Position numbers and translations under genes: made by a program. The notes beneath the pieces were generated by a model. It was not told the DNA's origin. It saw only the letters and a list, made by a program, of their open reading frames with translations, and ran no database searches. A stretch of DNA of 64,000 nt. Origin: Anolis sagrei. Lineage: Eukaryota > Chordata > Lepidosauria > Squamata > Anolidae. Where the stretch lies: contig NC_090023.1 in NCBI RefSeq assembly GCF_037176765.1, forward strand, positions 107,267,866 to 107,331,865, read 5' to 3'. This document shows, piece by piece, positions 49,618-60,360 of the stretch; the first letter of the stretch is position 1; each line of letters begins with the position of its first letter.

Positions 49618-50860
49618 ATATAACTTTTTAGTCTATACACACATACTGTTCTTATAACCTACAGGAGCGAGGAGTAACAACCATGAGGGAAGGCCAATAG
49701 GCTATGTGAAGAGGATAGCTAAACCACATCCATAAAATTGGTTGTTTTATTAGATGTCTCAAGAAAAGCCTAAGAAATCATCAGGCCAAGTTGAGGGAAA
49801 GGGCATCAGCTCTCCCCCCCCCCCCCCTTAGACATCTGAAAAAACACATGGATCCAATCTTATTTGTTCTGGCCTCTCTGCTCTTACTTCCTTCCTACCC
49901 AACCTTGCCTTGTTGCGCTCCTCCATATTTCCACATTACCTTTGTCCAAGACTCTTCAAGGTAGTCCATCCAGTTTGGGCATGCAGTTAGATCTCTTTGT
50001 GGTAGTGCCATGTTACCAGTCAGGAAAGGGAAAATTTACTTAATAGTGTTAAAACCGCAGCAGCATAGGAACATTTAGAATACGGCCAATCTGTGAAAAA
50101 CAATACAGTGGGAGCTGCATCAAAATTATGCTTATGTTGCTGGCAGCATTCATTCAAAATCAAGGTGATCGGTGAAACTGTTTAGGAATTCCATTGTGCC
50201 TTATGATTTATTTTACCGTTTAAGAAAGATAGGACAGATACACACAGAGCAGATCTCATTTAGAATAAAAAGAATTAAAAATTGCTTCCATGTACTACCA
50301 TTTCCTGTTGTCTGATGTGTGTTTCAACACTTTGAAGTACTTTGTAATCGATAGCAGCAGGCTTCAAAAGGAGTATCAGGGCACCTGAGCAACGGGGATT
50401 GGTTTCAGAAGGAACTGGTGTCTTATTCAGAACAGGTTTCTGCATGGTGGCTTATGTTTGCATCCTGAACAGAAAGTTCTTTGATTCTTAAAAGTACAGG
50501 AAGCAGAGTTTTTTGTAAAAAAAAAAAAAAACTGCCCCTGTATTTCTAAATATGTAGATTACTATATCATATCTGGCTTCACACCAATGTTGCCAAGTTG
50601 TAGGACAGTAGACATTTTCTGCTTTGGCACTTTACAAAAGAGTTTTTATATGACAGCAGTATTTAAAACTACATCTTGTATAGAGCATAATAACCTCCAT
50701 CTTGCTTTATGTAACTAGTGAAATCAATAAGATTCTGCTGAATGAAAAAGATGCTATGGGAGAAAAGCAGGATATAAATTGAATAAAATTAAAAAGGAAA
50801 AGCTGTTTTGGAAGTCTGTTCTGGTCTGTCATACCATTACCTCCTTGTGCCACATTGCTC
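49618..50860. other. Intergenic sequence, unassigned
   Basis: No recognisable element apart from homopolymer runs (C tract at 49817-49827, A tract at 50518-50532). Confidence 0.4.
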
Positions 50861-50866
50861 TTTCAT

Positions 50867-51197
50867 TGCCATGTATAAATATACGAGGGGAGTCATAGGG
50901 AGGAGGGAGCAAGTTGCTTTCTGCTGCCCTGGAGACTAGGACACAGAAAAATGACTTCGATCTACAGGAAGGGAGCTCCCACCTGAACATTAGGAAGAAC
51001 TTTGTAATTGTGAGAGCTGCTGTTCATCAGTGGAACTCTCTGCCCCGGAGAGTGGTGGAGACTCCTTCTTTGGACGCTTTTAAACAAAGGCTGGATGGCC
51101 ATCTGTCAGGGGTGCTTTGAATGTGATTTTCCTGCTTCTTGGCAGGGGGTTGGACTGGATGGCCCACAAGGTCTCTTCCAGCTCTGTGATACTATGA
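50867..51197 (+). mobile_element. CR1 LINE, 3' end
   Basis: Encodes SSHLNIRKNFVIVRAAVHQW, NSLPRRVVETPSLDAFKQRL and DGHLSGVL; then TTGGACTGGATGGCCCACAA and a degraded CR1 3' end (GTGATACTATGA). Same family as 37686-38400, different insertion. Confidence 0.85.
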
Positions 51198-51433
51198 CAG
51201 GAATCCTTATTCTGTCCCATTCATTCTGAAATTGAAACAAAGAGTCCTAGAGAAATAAATATGCTCTTCTACAGTCCCCTGTTATTTAAAATTATATGAA
51301 GTAATGACAGAGGTCCTTCTTTATGACCTATGGATAATTTTATGCTGTGGTAGAAGTCCTATTCCATGTAAAAGTAATATAGCGACCACTTATTTAGAGA
51401 CCTTAGTGTGGCTGGTATTGAAAAACGGGCTGA

Positions 51434-52480
51434 TGCTATCAAGACCCAGAAGCCTCAGTGAAGCCAAACACAGAGTAAAAGGTCCAAACACAAGTTTATT
51501 GTTCACAACAGAGTCTTTGAAACACTTAAATTCAGTGCCTCAAGCTCAGCCAACAAGTTGGCATCAAAAACAAGATGATATGAGCAACTGAAATATAACC
51601 CGGATTATCCTGGCGTTTTAATCCGGTTTAACACAAAAATGCAGCAATTTGCTTTAAACTCACACAGTTCAAAAAACACAATAAGCAGAGATGAAAAGCA
51701 GAGTCCAAAAGACATTCCAAGGTCGTGGCACGAGGTAGGCAAGTTGTGTAAGTCTAAGAAGCAAAAACGTTGTCCGAAACGGTCCGGAGTCAAAACGGTA
51801 GAGCAGCAGTCATCATACACAGAATCACAAGAAGAAACACAGGAATGCTGGAACACAGGAATCTGTAGTCCAAGGACTCAAGCACAAGAGTTGGCAGGAA
51901 CAAAGATTCACACCCCAAAAGAGACACTTTGCCTTCTGCAAAGATCCATACAACCAAAACCCATTTTTATCCTAAAGTTCCTCATCAGAAACTGAGGAGC
52001 TCCCCACCCTTTCATCATCGCTCTCAGCTGCCCCATTCCCTGCAGCTGAACCCGAGCGCCCATCCCTCCACCTCTGCCAGCATCTGTCAAGACTTAGATC
52101 TTGCCAAGTGCTTCCTGGTTGCCAATCTCCTGTAAACCCCTCGAAGTCTTCGCTGGAGGTAGGTTGGTTACAGATATCCCTAATTTCTTGTACACGGGTC
52201 CAATCAAGCTCATCCTCCTCCCCCGTGTCACTCCCAGACCTATCACTCCCTTCAAACCCCATGAAGTCCTCGTCTTCTGTAGGAGCGCTAAGTATATAAC
52301 GGATATGCTTCCTTTGAGTCTCCTCTTCGGACTCGTGTTCGCGAGTAGCCCACTTGACTCCCCTACTTTCCTCCCCATCCCCCATCTCACAGTTGGAGAA
52401 GCCCTCAAAGGTTTCAGAATCACTTGGAGCCATGATTATCTCTCTAATCCGCTTTCGCTGCTGCTCCTCTTCCAACATCT
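51434..52480 (-). mobile_element. LTR retroelement fossil: 3' coding end and LTR
   Basis: Minus strand. Coding part (about 51972-52478) followed directly by a ~520-bp LTR-like unit (about 51434-51952) that begins TGTATGG, contains AATAAACTTGTGTTTGG as a poly(A) signal region and ends TTGATAGCA. The coding part is acidic and has three imperfect repeats with the motif IRxIxxxPTxxExFxGF. Gypsy-like or ERV-like; family uncertain. The rest of the element and the other LTR are not in view, so it is broken by loss of most of its length. Moderate age. Confidence 0.5.
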
Positions 52481-52912
52481 GCGCAGCCCTCTTCTTCCTT
52501 CTAGCAGTAGTAGCAACGTTACCATCACGCTGAACTACAACAGATGCTCAGTAAGGAGCAGGGCCACATTGCAGGTGGTTTGAGTTCATAAAGGAAGCAA
52601 TAGTTAGCAAGAGCTGATCAGGGCTGCTGGTGACAGGGCTCTTGGGGGGAGCGGGTGTGTGTCTCATTTACAGGATTGCCATAATTCAAAACTGACTTAA
52701 CAGTCAGTATAATAAAAATATCTAATCTAGTTAAACATTTCAGTTGCAGTTCTTGTCTAAATTGATGAAAGAAATTCTGTTTGGCATCACAAATTTCCCA
52801 GCCCACATTGACTCTGCAGTGATACCCTAAATACCACAGACATCAAACACATCATGGTGAGATTGCCATAACCAACCAAATATTTACCTTGTGAACTCTC
52901 CTTACTCTTAAG

Positions 52913-53046
52913 CAGTGGTTCTCAACCTGTGAGTCCCCAGGTGTTTTGGCCTACAACTCCCTGAAATCCCAGCCAGTTTACTAGTTTTTAGGATTTTCGG
53001 GAGTTGAAGGCAAAACATCTGGGGTCCGACAGGTTGAGAACCACTG
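52913..53046. mobile_element. hAT-type MITE with 8-bp TSD
   Basis: 134 bp, ends CAGTGGTTCTCAACC and GGTTGAGAACCACTG. Flanking CTCTTAAG / CTCTTAGG match at 7 of 8. Same family as 12798-12932 and 19678-19803. Confidence 0.86.
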
Positions 53047-53147
53047 CTCTTAGGATCTGCTCCCATTTCCAATGAGTTTCATTTTCAACCACATTCTTGC
53101 ATTGCTCTTTTTTTCTGACATACATACAAAAAATTGATTCACTTAAA

Positions 53148-53290
53148 GTAAAGGCAAATGTTTTCCCTTGACATTAAGATTGGGGGCGGGGGGGGGGGGG
53201 ACTCTCCATTTCGAAGCCGAAGAACCGACATTGTCCATAGATGCCTCCTTGGTCATGTGGCTGGCATGACTGCATGGAGCACCATTATTT
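53148..53290 (-). mobile_element. Sauria-type SINE fragment
   Basis: TTTCCCTTGACATTAAGA, CCATTTCGAAGCCGAAGAAC, GTCCATAGATGCCTCCTTGG and CATGTGGCTGGCATGACTGC are the inverse of the SINE at 49398-49617. A G homopolymer interrupts it. Confidence 0.65.
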
Positions 53291-53334
53291 TTGCTAATAA
53301 TATGCAAGTATTAAACCTGTAATTCATTGATTTT

Positions 53335-53501
53335 TATAGTTTTACATTGTTTTTATATGAATTTTATTATGTGATTTAACCTGTTTTAAACAATGTATTT
53401 ATGTGTGTTCGACATCTAATTGTTGCCAGTCTGTACGCCCCCTGAGTCGCCTTCGGGCTGAAAAGGGTGAGATAAAAGTGTGGTAAATAAATAAATAAAT
53501 A
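53335..53501 (+). mobile_element. L2-type LINE 3' end
   Basis: CCCTGAGTCGCCTTCGGGCT, AAAAGGGTGAGATAAAAGT and (AAAT)n: L2 tail in sense. Confidence 0.6.
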
Positions 53502-54600
53502 TTCACACAGATCAACCTTTTTAAAAATTCAGTAAAAGGAAAGAACCACTTCCTGGCAGAAATGATTACCTCTCCCCAAGTAGTTCCTCCCTTCAAGTCC
53601 AAAGTGAAGTTATGCCCTATGGAGGGTTGACCATACCCTCAAAATCCAGATTTTCTATACAATGAGTAACAGGCAAGGAATTTTGATCCAGATTTAATAT
53701 ATAGATTCTTTTTGGAAAAGTTATTTACTAAAAGTTCAACCTTAAAAAAACAAACTTTTGATCTGCACGTTTTGTCATCCTGGCATCAAAAACACCATTG
53801 ATTCTTGAATTTGTGCTAGAATAATCAGCCATACAAATGTGCCCTTCTATAATTTATAGTTACTTAGCAATTCCATTTTAGCTATGATTTACTTTCTCTT
53901 TTAAAATTTTCATAGTATGCGTTTAACAATAAATTAATAGGAAAAGTTTAAGCAGATGCATTTAACTGAACACTCTGGAAGTATGCCCCTGGCGATAGCT
54001 CTCCCTGCCTTAAGAACCTCCATTCACAATGTGTGTCAGTGTTCTGTATGGTTTAATTTATCAGATCAAATTAAAGAAGAGCTGTGAGCAAAACTCATAA
54101 TTCATAGCTGTCACAGTGTAGCCTTTATAAGATGAGTGGGGTTTTTCACCCTCAGGATTTGATTTGTTCAGGAAAGTCTTTCATCTCTTCAGTTTTTGCC
54201 TGGGCAGGCAGTTTCTAAAAATGTTGGTGAGCTATGTGACCATAATTTTTCCTCCTTATTTGTGGCAATGAGAAAGAAGTGCAGATTGTTCTGTCCTGAT
54301 CAGAAGTGATAGTACAAAGTTGTTAAATTGGTACGATCATTGACACATTTCCCTAGATAGAGAAATCTTAGACCTACCATATCTCCCTTTTCAAAAAGAT
54401 TACAGGCTTTTTCATCTCTCCTTTTTTTAGTGCTTACCTGAAATACAGAACATTATCTGAATTTATCTTCATTTCCCCTACTGTTCAAAGAGTCAAGTCA
54501 CTACATATTTCATTAAGTCTTTAGAGTCGTATTTTCCAGACCTTTTGAATGTATCCTGTTCTTTTCTCCTCCACTCAAGAAAACATAGTCTGCTTTCTGA
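53502..54600. other. Intergenic sequence, unassigned
   Basis: AT-rich, no element that I recognise. Confidence 0.4.
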
Positions 54601-55056
54601 GGCCCCTTCCACGCAGGTGAATAAAATCCCACATTTTCTGCTTTGAACTGGAATATATGGTAGTGTGGGCTCAGATAACCCAGTTCAAAGCAGACACTGT
54701 GGGATTTTCTGCCTTTACAGGCATGTAGCCGGGGGGGGGGGGACTCGGGGGGCTTCAGCCCCCCCCCCCGAAATTCTCATGGTGGTTCGCGAAAAGGCCT
54801 TACTGGTGCATTATTTAAACTGTTATGTTTATTCATATCATGATCTGATCACCATACTCAATATATCCCATATGCATGATACAAAAGGTTTGCTAGGGTA
54901 GACCCTCTTTCACTCAGACTCAGCCCCCCCTGAAACTCAGCCCCCCCCAGAACCCCCCCTGAAATTTTTTTAGCCCCCCCCCCCCCCCCCCGAAACGAAA
55001 TCCTGGCTATGGGCCTGTGCCTTTATATTCTGAGTTATATGGCTGTGTGGAAGGGC
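54601..55056. mobile_element. MITE (AGGCCCTTCCACA family) split by a nested hAT
   Basis: Ends GGCCCCTTCCACGCAGG and GGCTGTGTGGAAGGGC are inverted. The left half runs to 54717 and the right half resumes at 55018, around an insertion of 300 bp. Confidence 0.75.
54718..55017. mobile_element. Non-autonomous hAT element, G/C-tract rich, exact TSD
   Basis: Ends CAGGCATGTAGCCGGGG and CCTGGCTATGGGCCTG are imperfect inverted repeats. TGCCTTTA is duplicated exactly at 54710-54717 and 55018-55025. The interior carries several long G or C runs (TCAGCCCCCCCC-type) and no ORF. Confidence 0.85.
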
Positions 55057-56740
55057 TTTGAGATTACATAAATCAGCACCAAGTGAGTCAACTCTACAGT
55101 ATGAGAAGTCACAAAGGGATTCTAATGTTTTGGATCTTGTGGACCTGATTTCAAAGCAGAGAATAGTGCCAAAGAAGCATCCGTTTTACAGTTCAAGGTA
55201 CCTATATTGTAATTCACTGATCAATGTACATGTTCATACAGACATTCATTCTTACCTATCCCCAGGCTAAGAAGAGGGGTGTCAGGAGACAATGAGATGC
55301 CCTTAGGTTGTGAAGTTTCAGGTTTCCCATCACAGCTTTTATCCACTTCCTTTGCTTTGTTCTCCAGATATAATTTAGCTTGGAGTTAATAACAAACCTC
55401 AGGGGGAAAAATGGTGTCTTGGTTTTTAGGCCTGTTTCTGGTGATATTTGATGGTCTGATCCAGGAATTCCTATATTGTATTTAAGGGAGAACATTGACA
55501 ATCATAGATTAATACTGTAACAATATATATGACTCAGAGGTCCCACTGAATGTGGGATGATTCAAGTAGACTTAGTGGAAGCACTGGCTGGGAAGGGAAG
55601 CCATTTCTCAACATAAAGGGCTAACTTCACACTTTTTGATGAAATCACTCTTGATTCCTCCAATACGTGTCTGAATGAATATGGTTTCTCAGCAAAATAA
55701 GTGAGATAATGCTGCTGTGCTCATGTCCTGCTTGTGGGCTTTCAAGAGCCAATGATGGACTGTCATTAGAGAGAGTGTTGATTTGATGCAGAATGGCTAC
55801 TGCCTCTGTCCATCTGCCCCAGTACCAAGAACTATGAAAATAAATTGATCCTGGCAACAGATCTGTCATTGTGGTAGCTGGAAAATATAGCTTCTGAGAT
55901 CAGTGGTTTTATTTAAGAAGTGGCTGCAAAATATTTTCCCCATGTTTTCAGCAGGTAGTCTCCTTTTACAAGCCTTTGGGAATGACAAGTATGCTCTAAA
56001 AGAAGGGCTCATACATTTTTAGAGGACACCACAACTTTTAAAGAGCCAATTCATCCTTTCCTTTAATGCAAAGCCACCCTTTAATTTATTTCTGGTTTTG
56101 GACACATTTGAACACAGTGGGTCCTGTGGGAGGGATCCAGGGAACCAAAATCATTTCCCAACCCACTGATATTAACCATCCCTGTTTTAAGGGATTAGAA
56201 TTCAGCACTGAGGCTCAACAGGCTGAATTTCTTTTCCATTCTAGAACATCACGCCAGGATATTGCCTGAGGTCTGAATCTTATAAACAGGAAATCATTAA
56301 TTTATTCATAATTTTTATCTCCAAGCTTATTTTTTTAATCTTTTAAAAAAATCTTCAACCACACATAAACAAGAGCCATTTATTTCTGTAATTAACAATT
56401 TGGAAGCAATTTAAAACAGTGAATCTTTCAGAGGTAAGATAGCATATTTAAAAACATGTGAAAGACTTAAGGGGTAAAGAAGAGTAATTACTGCCCCAGA
56501 TGATCTTTCCTTCTGGAAAACCATTCAAGTGCAGTCACCGTGGATGGTCTATTTCTGTTTATCTGCCTTGCCTCCAGAAGAAGGGGAACCTGGGAGAAGT
56601 TCTCTAAAGGGGATTGTGATACACAAGGAAGTGTTTTGGGGAACAGCTGCTCTTTATGGGTGAGGTAGTAAAAATGTGATCTGTGCTACTACATGGCTCA
56701 CCAATTTTGCGAGTTCCTTCTTCCATAATAAGCCTACAGC
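55057..56740. other. Intergenic sequence, unassigned
   Basis: No recognisable element. Short ORFs only. Confidence 0.4.
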
Positions 56741-57042
56741 CAGGGGCGGCTCAACCATTACGCAAAGTAAGCATTTGCAGTATAGTTGATTTTGCCCAGG
56801 GGCGCTCTTGAGGTGCTCTTGGGGGAAAATAGACCTTGACATATGCGAGTTGTAGTTACTGGGATTTATAGTTCACCTAAAATCAAAGAGCATTCTCAAC
56901 TCCACCAATGATGGAATTGAACCAAATATGGCACACAGAATTCCCACGACGAACAGAAAATATATATCAGTGATTGTTTGTTGGGGGGGGGGGGGCAAAA
57001 TACTGTTTGCTTACCATTGAAAATTATCTAGGGCCACCTCTG
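56741..57042. mobile_element. Non-autonomous hAT element with exact 8-bp TSD
   Basis: 302 bp, ends CAGGGGCGGCTCAACC and GGGCCACCTCTG. CCTACAGC is duplicated exactly at 56733-56740 and 57043-57050. It includes TATGCGAGTTGTAGTTACTG and a G tract. Confidence 0.87.
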
Positions 57043-57049
57043 CCTACAG

Positions 57050-57195
57050 CAGAGGTGTCAAATTTGTGGCCCTCCAGATGTTTGGTCCTCCAATTCCCAT
57101 AAGTCCTAGCCAGCTTGCCCAATGAAATTTTCCCAAGGAATTTTGGGAGCTGAAGTCCAAAACAACTGGAAGCCCAAAAGTTGGATAGTCCTGCT
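57050..57195. mobile_element. hAT-type MITE
   Basis: CAGAGGTGTCAAATTTGTGG, CCCTCCAGATGTTTGGTC and the inverse-like AAAAGTTGGATAGTCCTG end. It lies against the TSD of the previous element. No clear TSD of its own. Confidence 0.5.
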
Positions 57196-57339
57196 TAGCT
57201 TGCAGGATTAGATGAGATCTGGCACCTTTAGGATATCAGGGCCACATTAATTTTATCCAGACTGTGTATGACTTATATAATTCAAGATTCTTTAGTTTTG
57301 GTTTTAACCCATTTTTAAATTCAAACAATTAAATATCTT

Positions 57340-57425
57340 TTTCATCTTTTAAACATTTGTAATAATTGTTTTAGGTTGGTTTTATTGTAAGTCACCCTGA
57401 GATCTTTGGATAAAGGATAGGATTT
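57340..57425 (+). mobile_element. L2-type LINE 3' tail
   Basis: TTGTAAGTCACCCTGAGATC and GGATAAAGGATAGGATTTAT: degraded L2 tail. Confidence 0.35.
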
Positions 57426-57595
57426 ATAAATGTATCTTCATGGAATTTCTCATAAAACAACTTCATGACAGAACTATTGAAAATTTCCATTACGTGTGAA
57501 AAACATGACATTTGTGCACTTGGAAACCTCAGATTAATACTTGGTGACCATGGTGTTCAATTGCTGACCTCAGTCTAGTTTTCGTCTCCATAATA

Positions 57596-58835
57596 CGAGG
57601 GGTGTTCATTAAAGATTTCCCTTGACCTACTTCCTCTAGACTGAGAGCAATTAAACTTGGTGCAGTTATTAGTCCTTCTCTACATAGGTGCCACCTAGGG
57701 ACACTCACTTCTTCCATCTGTTTAAGCAACTATAAACACCTCACTTCTCAAAGTCAACAGGTTGCTCCAAAAGGCCCATTGTGACTGGAAATAGAGTCTC
57801 ATCATCTGAAAAATGCTTATCCTTCAAAAATAACTTCATTGTTGGAAAGAGGTGGAAGTCCAATGGTGCAAGGTCGAGTGAATAAGGAGGATGCGGTAGA
57901 ATTTCAAAGCAACAGGAGTATGCTTCCAATTGCGAGTTGTGAACTGGTGCATTGTCTTGCAGAAAGCGAGAGCACCTTTGGTGAGCAAGCTACTTCTCTT
58001 GGTTTTGATGACCTCCTGCAATTTCCACAGCAGTGAAGCATAGTTTGCCCCAGTTATCATGGTACCCTTTGCTAGGAAATCCATCAATATTACTCCATGC
58101 TTGTCCCAAAATACTGTGAGCATGACCTTGCCTTCTGAGAGTTGGGCATGCCTCTTTAGAGGTGGTGAGTCATGATGCTTCCATTGCGTCGCCTGGATTT
58201 TAATCTCAGGGCCATAGTGATGGACCCAGCTTTCATCCTGTGTGATCAGTCTGTTGAAAAGTCCTCCTGGTTTCCATGGCACATCGTCAATAGAGCCTGA
58301 GAGCATTTGACTCTTTCCTGCTTCTGGAAAGGTATGAGCAGTGACCTGGCGAGCGGATACCTTATGTATGTGAAGATGGTCTTGGATGATTTTTTCCACT
58401 GACCCCACACTAATCTTGACATTTTGGATTAAGTGGCAAATGGTTATGTGGCAATTTTCCAAAATGGTAACCTCCACTTGCTGGATGGTGTGTTCATCAG
58501 TAGCAGATTGGAGTCACCTAGGAATTGTAGCTGAAGTCCGACCACATTTGAATGACGATGCCACTTCTTGACTACATCGTATGATGGGGTATCATCACCA
58601 TAAACCTCTTTCATCTAATCAAACATCTCCTTTGGTGTGCGGCCTTTCAAGTAAAGGAACTTGATGACTGCTCTGTATTCCACTGGGTCCATTATCAAAC
58701 CTCACACCACTTCAGCATCTGTAAAATCAAGACTGATTGTAAATTGGCACATAACCTATATAGACACATGTGAAGTTTCAACTTCCTGTAAGAAATAGAA
58801 ATGGGTCAGGAGAAATCTTTAATGAATGCCCCTTG
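57596..58835 (-). mobile_element. Tc1/mariner element, mariner type, both ends present
   Basis: 1,240 bp between TA target sites (57594-57595, 58836-58837). The inverted ends read CGAGGGGTGTTCATTAAAG and CAAGGGGCATTCATTAAAG, similar over about 35 bp. The transposase is on the minus strand: DVPWKPGGLFNRLITQDESW and VHHYGPEIK (first catalytic Asp region), GKVMLTVFWDKHGVILMDFL (second), and LPHPPYSLDLAPLDFHLFP in another frame (third, PYSPDLAP..YHLFP). At least one frameshift separates 57836-58477 from the C-terminus, and the N-terminal helix-turn-helix part is decayed, so it is inactive. Ends are well kept. Confidence 0.9.
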
Positions 58836-60360
58836 TAGCTGCCAGTTTTTTTTAAAAAAAAAGGTAGGAGAATTATGTATACCATCTTAAGCTCCTAGGA
58901 ATAAATACAGATAATAAATGTAACAGATAAAGAATACTTATATAAACTTATTTGGAGATTCAGTATAGGTTTGCCTAGCTCATTAAATATTCAGATCAGA
59001 CTTATCTTTTGAGGAAGCATTTATGTCTAAGTTTTAAATTGTTTTAGTGGAAGAAACAAATTTAGGTGAGATTAGTGGGTGTTTTGTGGGAAAAGAAGAA
59101 CATTTCTCAGGTCTGAATCATGCTCTGCTGAAGAACGGTTTTATCTAGTGGGAACAGATGTGCCTGAATTTAGAGTTTGTAATGCCTAAGAAATACCATC
59201 TATCCCTCTGTGTGTGGGCTCAGATAAAAATCAACTGGATGGGAAAGAAAAGCCATTTTGTTTTTGGGAGAGAGAACCAGAATGTTGTATGGAATCCATT
59301 CAAAGAAAAGTGTGTTTGTTACATGCCAATGAAAGCTAATTAAACATCCTTCTGAGTTCACAGGGGTTTAGTGATTAGAGATAAATACATAATGGGAAGA
59401 GCCATTTCTCATTTCAAGCAAAGACAACCACAGAGGAAGTGGGCTCGGCTCCCACAGGGTTATTTCCTTGATAAGATAACCTCCCCTTTATGATGAAGCA
59501 TGGCAGCTTTTACTGACTGGCAAAATAGGAGCACGTTTAATTGGTACCTCTCTTTATTTTATTTCATTTTAAAACCCACCTCTAGGAGCAAAACAACGAC
59601 AATGAATTATATTAATCTGTTGAAAAGTGTGGTGCCTGATAGGATGTTTATTGCTTTTGTCTGCAAAACCGAGGTGCCTCAAGCTGTCACTTTGGCACAG
59701 CAAATAAATGAGCATTTTCCGTTCTTAAGACAAAGAGAGTCTGTAATGGGATATTAGAGGGGCTATAGAGATGAAGCCCTTAAGTAGCTTTGATTTCAGT
59801 GTGTGAGAGCCAAAGAGCTCCCAAAGCTTTATGAAAGGACTTCCTTAAGATAGTAGTTTAGGCATGAGAGAGATGGAGAGAGACCCAACAGCTAATAGCA
59901 CTAGTTGAAGTAGTGCAGTGTGTTTATTCATGGTGTGTGTGTGTGCTTGTGTGTGTCTGTTATATATATATAATTAAAATCAAGCTTTTCAGTTCCTTGA
60001 AACCAAGTTCTCTCTTTTAATTAACATAGATGCCCAGGCATGTTTCTTGTAACACTGTCAATATCCTAGAGGACAATGAAATGTCAACAAACAGGTATCA
60101 GAGACCTGAAGTGCCCTTATCGAAGAAACGTCAAGAAGTAAGAACCAGGGAAAGGAAAACAAAAGAAATAAATGCATGACCATCAATCGTGTATTTCCAG
60201 CTATGGAAGAAACATTCCCAGCTTGATATCTTCAAGTACCACAACTAGTCAAAGTTGACAGTACCGAGCTTGATGAGTAACTTGAACTCAAACCTGAATC
60301 TAATTAGTCCCAAATAGAGCCAATCTACAAAACTGATAGAAGTACTTATATGTCGATATT
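58836..60360. other. Intergenic sequence with TG/TA microsatellite
   Basis: Unassigned apart from a (TG)n-(TA)n run at 59931-59975. ORFs at 59158-59343 and 59500-59757 do not resemble any family known to me. Confidence 0.4.
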
